In this document: piece by piece, positions 35,078 through 36,603 of the stretch
Position numbering within the stretch: position 1 is the stretch's first letter
Layout of the letters: each line of letters begins with the position of its first letter
NCBI GenBank assembly: GCA_020724265.1
Contig: DYHH01000034.1
Coordinates: 1-36,603, forward strand
Origin: Melioribacter roseus
GTDB lineage: Bacteria > Bacteroidota > Ignavibacteria > Ignavibacteriales > Melioribacteraceae
DNA length: 36,603 nucleotides
Direction of reading: 5' to 3'
The notes under the pieces: model-generated
The model's database searches: none
Seen by the model: the letters and a program-made list of their open reading frames with translations, nothing else
Told to the model about the DNA's origin: nothing
Made by a program: the position numbers and the translations under genes

Positions 35078-36001
35078 CTATTCTGAAAAAATATTCGTCA
35101 TTATTTTGAGTTTATCTTTAAATCTCTTAAAGACTCTGGGGTCAAAAGTCGAGAACAAAAATGAAATCAGAAAAATTAAAATCATTCCTTCCAAGGGAGT
35201 TAATACATAATATTGCCCGTCAACAAAATGGTCCTGCCAGCTGCCAAGCAAACCGGGTCTTCGTTCCATAAATACGACAATCTGGTTATCTATTAACTCA
35301 TATGATCCAGGCTTAATATTATGAGGCGGTGAAACCTGCAGGTTACCTTGCAGTGAAAAAATTGAAATGAGTGAAAAGAATATTAGAATAAATGAAAAAC
35401 GCTTTGTTCGATAAAATGGTTTCAGTGGTCTGTTAAATATACTGGAAGGATTAAAGAAGCCATAATAAAATAAAACCCCTGCAATAACCCCAAGTGAGTT
35501 TACTAGAAAATCATTGAAGTCAAGGTAAGTATGCCCGGGAGATACAATATAGTATTGCAGTAATTCATCAATTATGCCGAGTGTGGCACCAATGAATAAA
35601 ATTTTTCCAAAGATAAATTTTTCTTTTGTAGGATCTAAACAAAATCCCAAGAGGATTGCAACCCCTGCATATTGAATTAAATGAATAATTTCCACCTGGT
35701 GCAGACTGATATACAAATAAAAAAACACAAGGATTATTAAATATAATAACCAATAAATGTATGTTGTTAACCGTCTTCTTCCTTTAAGTGTCTTTATAAA
35801 GAAATAAATTGCAATAAAGAAGAGAACTATAAATGAAAATTCAACCGAATGTTCTCTTGCAACAAAGTCTCCTGTGATTTCGGGATATTTACCAACAACT
35901 AATAAAGAAACTTCTACATGAAGTAACATTCCCAACACTATGTATAATAAAGTAAAAGTAAATAAAAAAAGTTTTCCCAGTTTAATTTGTCTTATTTCCA
36001 T
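35078..36001 (-). CDS. VanZ-family membrane protein
   Basis: 307 residues with about eight hydrophobic segments. The VanZ-like core is LLGFCLDPTKEKFIFGKILF, then GATLGIIDELLQYYI and HTYLDFNDFLVNSLGVIAGVLFYYG, with the family's acidic and Asn residues. The extra C-terminal part has an extracytoplasmic segment and a final helix. VanZ gives low-level teicoplanin resistance in enterococci, but most relatives are of unknown function in the cell envelope. AAGGAG precedes the ATG. First gene of a probable two-gene operon with the TMTC-like gene. Confidence 0.85.
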   Translation of the reverse strand: MEIRQIKLGKLFLFTFTLLYIVLGMLLHVEVSLLVVGKYPEITGDFVAREHSVEFSFIVLFFIAIYFFIKTLKGRRRLTTYIYWLLYLIILVFFYLYISLHQVEIIHLIQYAGVAILLGFCLDPTKEKFIFGKILFIGATLGIIDELLQYYIVSPGHTYLDFNDFLVNSLGVIAGVLFYYGFFNPSSIFNRPLKPFYRTKRFSFILIFFSLISIFSLQGNLQVSPPHNIKPGSYELIDNQIVVFMERRPGLLGSWQDHFVDGQYYVLTPLEGMILIFLISFLFSTFDPRVFKRFKDKLKIMTNIFSE

Positions 36002-36010
36002 TCAGCTCCT

Positions 36011-36038
36011 TTCTCAATTCAACTTTTATAATTGAGAA
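36011..36038 (-). promoter_or_regulatory. Perfect 9-bp inverted repeat in the VanZ leader
   Basis: TTCTCAATT (36011-36019) and AATTGAGAA (36030-36038) are perfectly complementary around a 10-nt loop. The repeat directly abuts the AGGAG ribosome binding site. It could be an RNA hairpin or a dimeric repressor operator. Confidence 0.4.
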
Positions 36039-36330
36039 AATAATGAAAATATAATTTGAAAAGAAGATTCGAATGAATGATAAAATAAAATAGTCAAACT
36101 TAATAATTGAATTTGCTGTAAGAATAATAAAGGTGTAAAACAAATTACGAAATGTAAAATAGTATCACATAAGATACTTATGAGAGATAAAAATCTCTTG
36201 CTTTGATTAGGATATGAAACCTTCTTTTGATAGAGAAAAAAAATGCTTAGTATATTGCCTTTAAAATTGGATTCCAGACAACAAAAATCACTAAGCAATT
36301 ACCAAGCAATCCGAAAAAGTCTTTCCGCTT
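36039..36330. other. Gene-free stretch upstream of VanZ operon
   Basis: No convincing gene. A minus-strand open frame (36026-36298) is TTG-started, Phe/Leu-rich and looks fortuitous. Small inverted repeats are visible: AGAGAT/ATCTCT (about 36184-36197) and GCTTAGT/ACTAAGC (36244-36250, 36290-36296), the latter with TTGC repeats nearby. The promoter of the VanZ operon should lie here but I cannot fix it. Confidence 0.5.
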
Positions 36331-36331
36331 T

Positions 36332-36369
36332 AAAAAACAAAAGCCCGAAAACAATTCATTTTCAGGCTT
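36332..36369 (-). terminator. Rho-independent terminator of the tRNA gene
   Basis: On the minus strand an 11-bp stem, AAGCCTGAAAA with TTTTCGGGCTT (36369-36359 and 36351-36341; one G-T pair), is followed by TTGTTTTTT. It begins 7 bases after the tRNA 3' end. Confidence 0.88.
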
Positions 36370-36375
36370 CCTTTG

Positions 36376-36448
<73 letters not shown>

Positions 36449-36493
36449 ATGTAATTTTTTAAGAACTTTTTTGGCATTTGTAATTGGACTGCA

Positions 36494-36522
36494 AATATAA
36501 CTTAAGCTAATCCCAATGTCAA
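36494..36522 (-). promoter_or_regulatory. Promoter of the initiator tRNA
   Basis: On the minus strand: TTGACA (36522-36517), exactly 17 nt, then TATATT (36499-36494), continuing to TATATTTG, which also fits the Bacteroidota TAnnTTTG box. It stands about 45 bp before the tRNA 5' end. Confidence 0.85.
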
Positions 36523-36554
36523 TTTTTGTTAACTAAAAAGGGTTTTACTGTAGT

Positions 36555-36598
36555 AACTCATTAGAAATGTCAGTATGTAAAACTCTTTAGAAATGTCA
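36555..36598. repeat. Tandem 18-bp direct repeat at window edge
   Basis: AACTCATTAGAAATGTCA (36555-36572) and AACTCTTTAGAAATGTCA (36581-36598) differ at one base and lie 26 bp apart. The repeat may continue past the window. It could be the end of an insertion sequence with multiple terminal repeats, or a regulator site. Confidence 0.6.
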
Positions 36599-36603
36599 TA
36601 ATC

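Noticed and set aside
36026-36298. Minus-strand 90-codon open frame near the window end
   Set aside because: TTG start, no ribosome site, Phe/Leu/Ser-rich translation of AT-rich DNA; looks fortuitous.

Overview
The window is AT-rich, bacterial and densely coded. The best guess is Ignavibacteriota or a close relative in the Bacteroidota/Chlorobi group. The main clue is the two giant surface proteins, which end in a type IX secretion C-terminal domain of the 'YQNYPNPFNPST' type and carry GEVEDY and SdrD_B-like modules. The tRNA promoter also has a TAnnTTTG-compatible -10. No phylogeny was run, so this placement is inference.

Layout. 1-1815: thioredoxin reductase (trxB), then a HEPN/minimal-nucleotidyltransferase pair whose HEPN gene is broken by a one-base frameshift. 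1849-3459: a small membrane protein divergent from an ECF sigma factor/anti-sigma operon; their shared intergenic region holds three copies of one bipartite promoter-like motif. 3525-9879: a tightly overlapping plus-strand run of era, an EamA transporter, acylphosphatase, ispF, a DedA protein, lnt, a threonine aldolase and a hotdog thioesterase. 9915-12113: a PolB-like 3'-5' exonuclease and an MscS channel fused to a cyclic-nucleotide-binding domain, with a hairpin over its ribosome binding site. 12115-14973 (minus): an Alvin-type ferredoxin and a membrane PP2C/SpoIIE phosphatase. 15130-21102 (plus): purL, a YihY/BrkB protein, a hemerythrin protein, a beta-CASP metallo-hydrolase, an RDD protein and an exported DsrE protein, closed by a clear terminator.

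21425-24897 holds a TPR protein, then a promoter with a Pho-box-like triple TTAACA repeat at 11-bp period. It is followed by two small unknown proteins, a lipoprotein beta-carbonic anhydrase and a probable Tat-exported class V aminotransferase. 24949-36001 (minus) encodes two paralogous giant T9SS cargo proteins, a TMTC-like membrane glycosyltransferase with TPRs, and a VanZ protein. The two cargo genes end in a 349-bp block identical except for one base. The window closes with an initiator tRNA-Met (minus), its promoter and terminator, and a tandem 18-bp repeat cut by the window edge.

How the genes fit together. Much of the content is envelope-related: lipoprotein maturation (Lnt), DedA, YihY, RDD, MscS, and secreted or lipid-anchored enzymes and surface proteins. 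The regulatory signals (the ECF promoter triplet, the Pho-like box and the hairpin over the MscS ribosome binding site) are the least ordinary parts. No CRISPR array, prophage or complete insertion sequence was seen.
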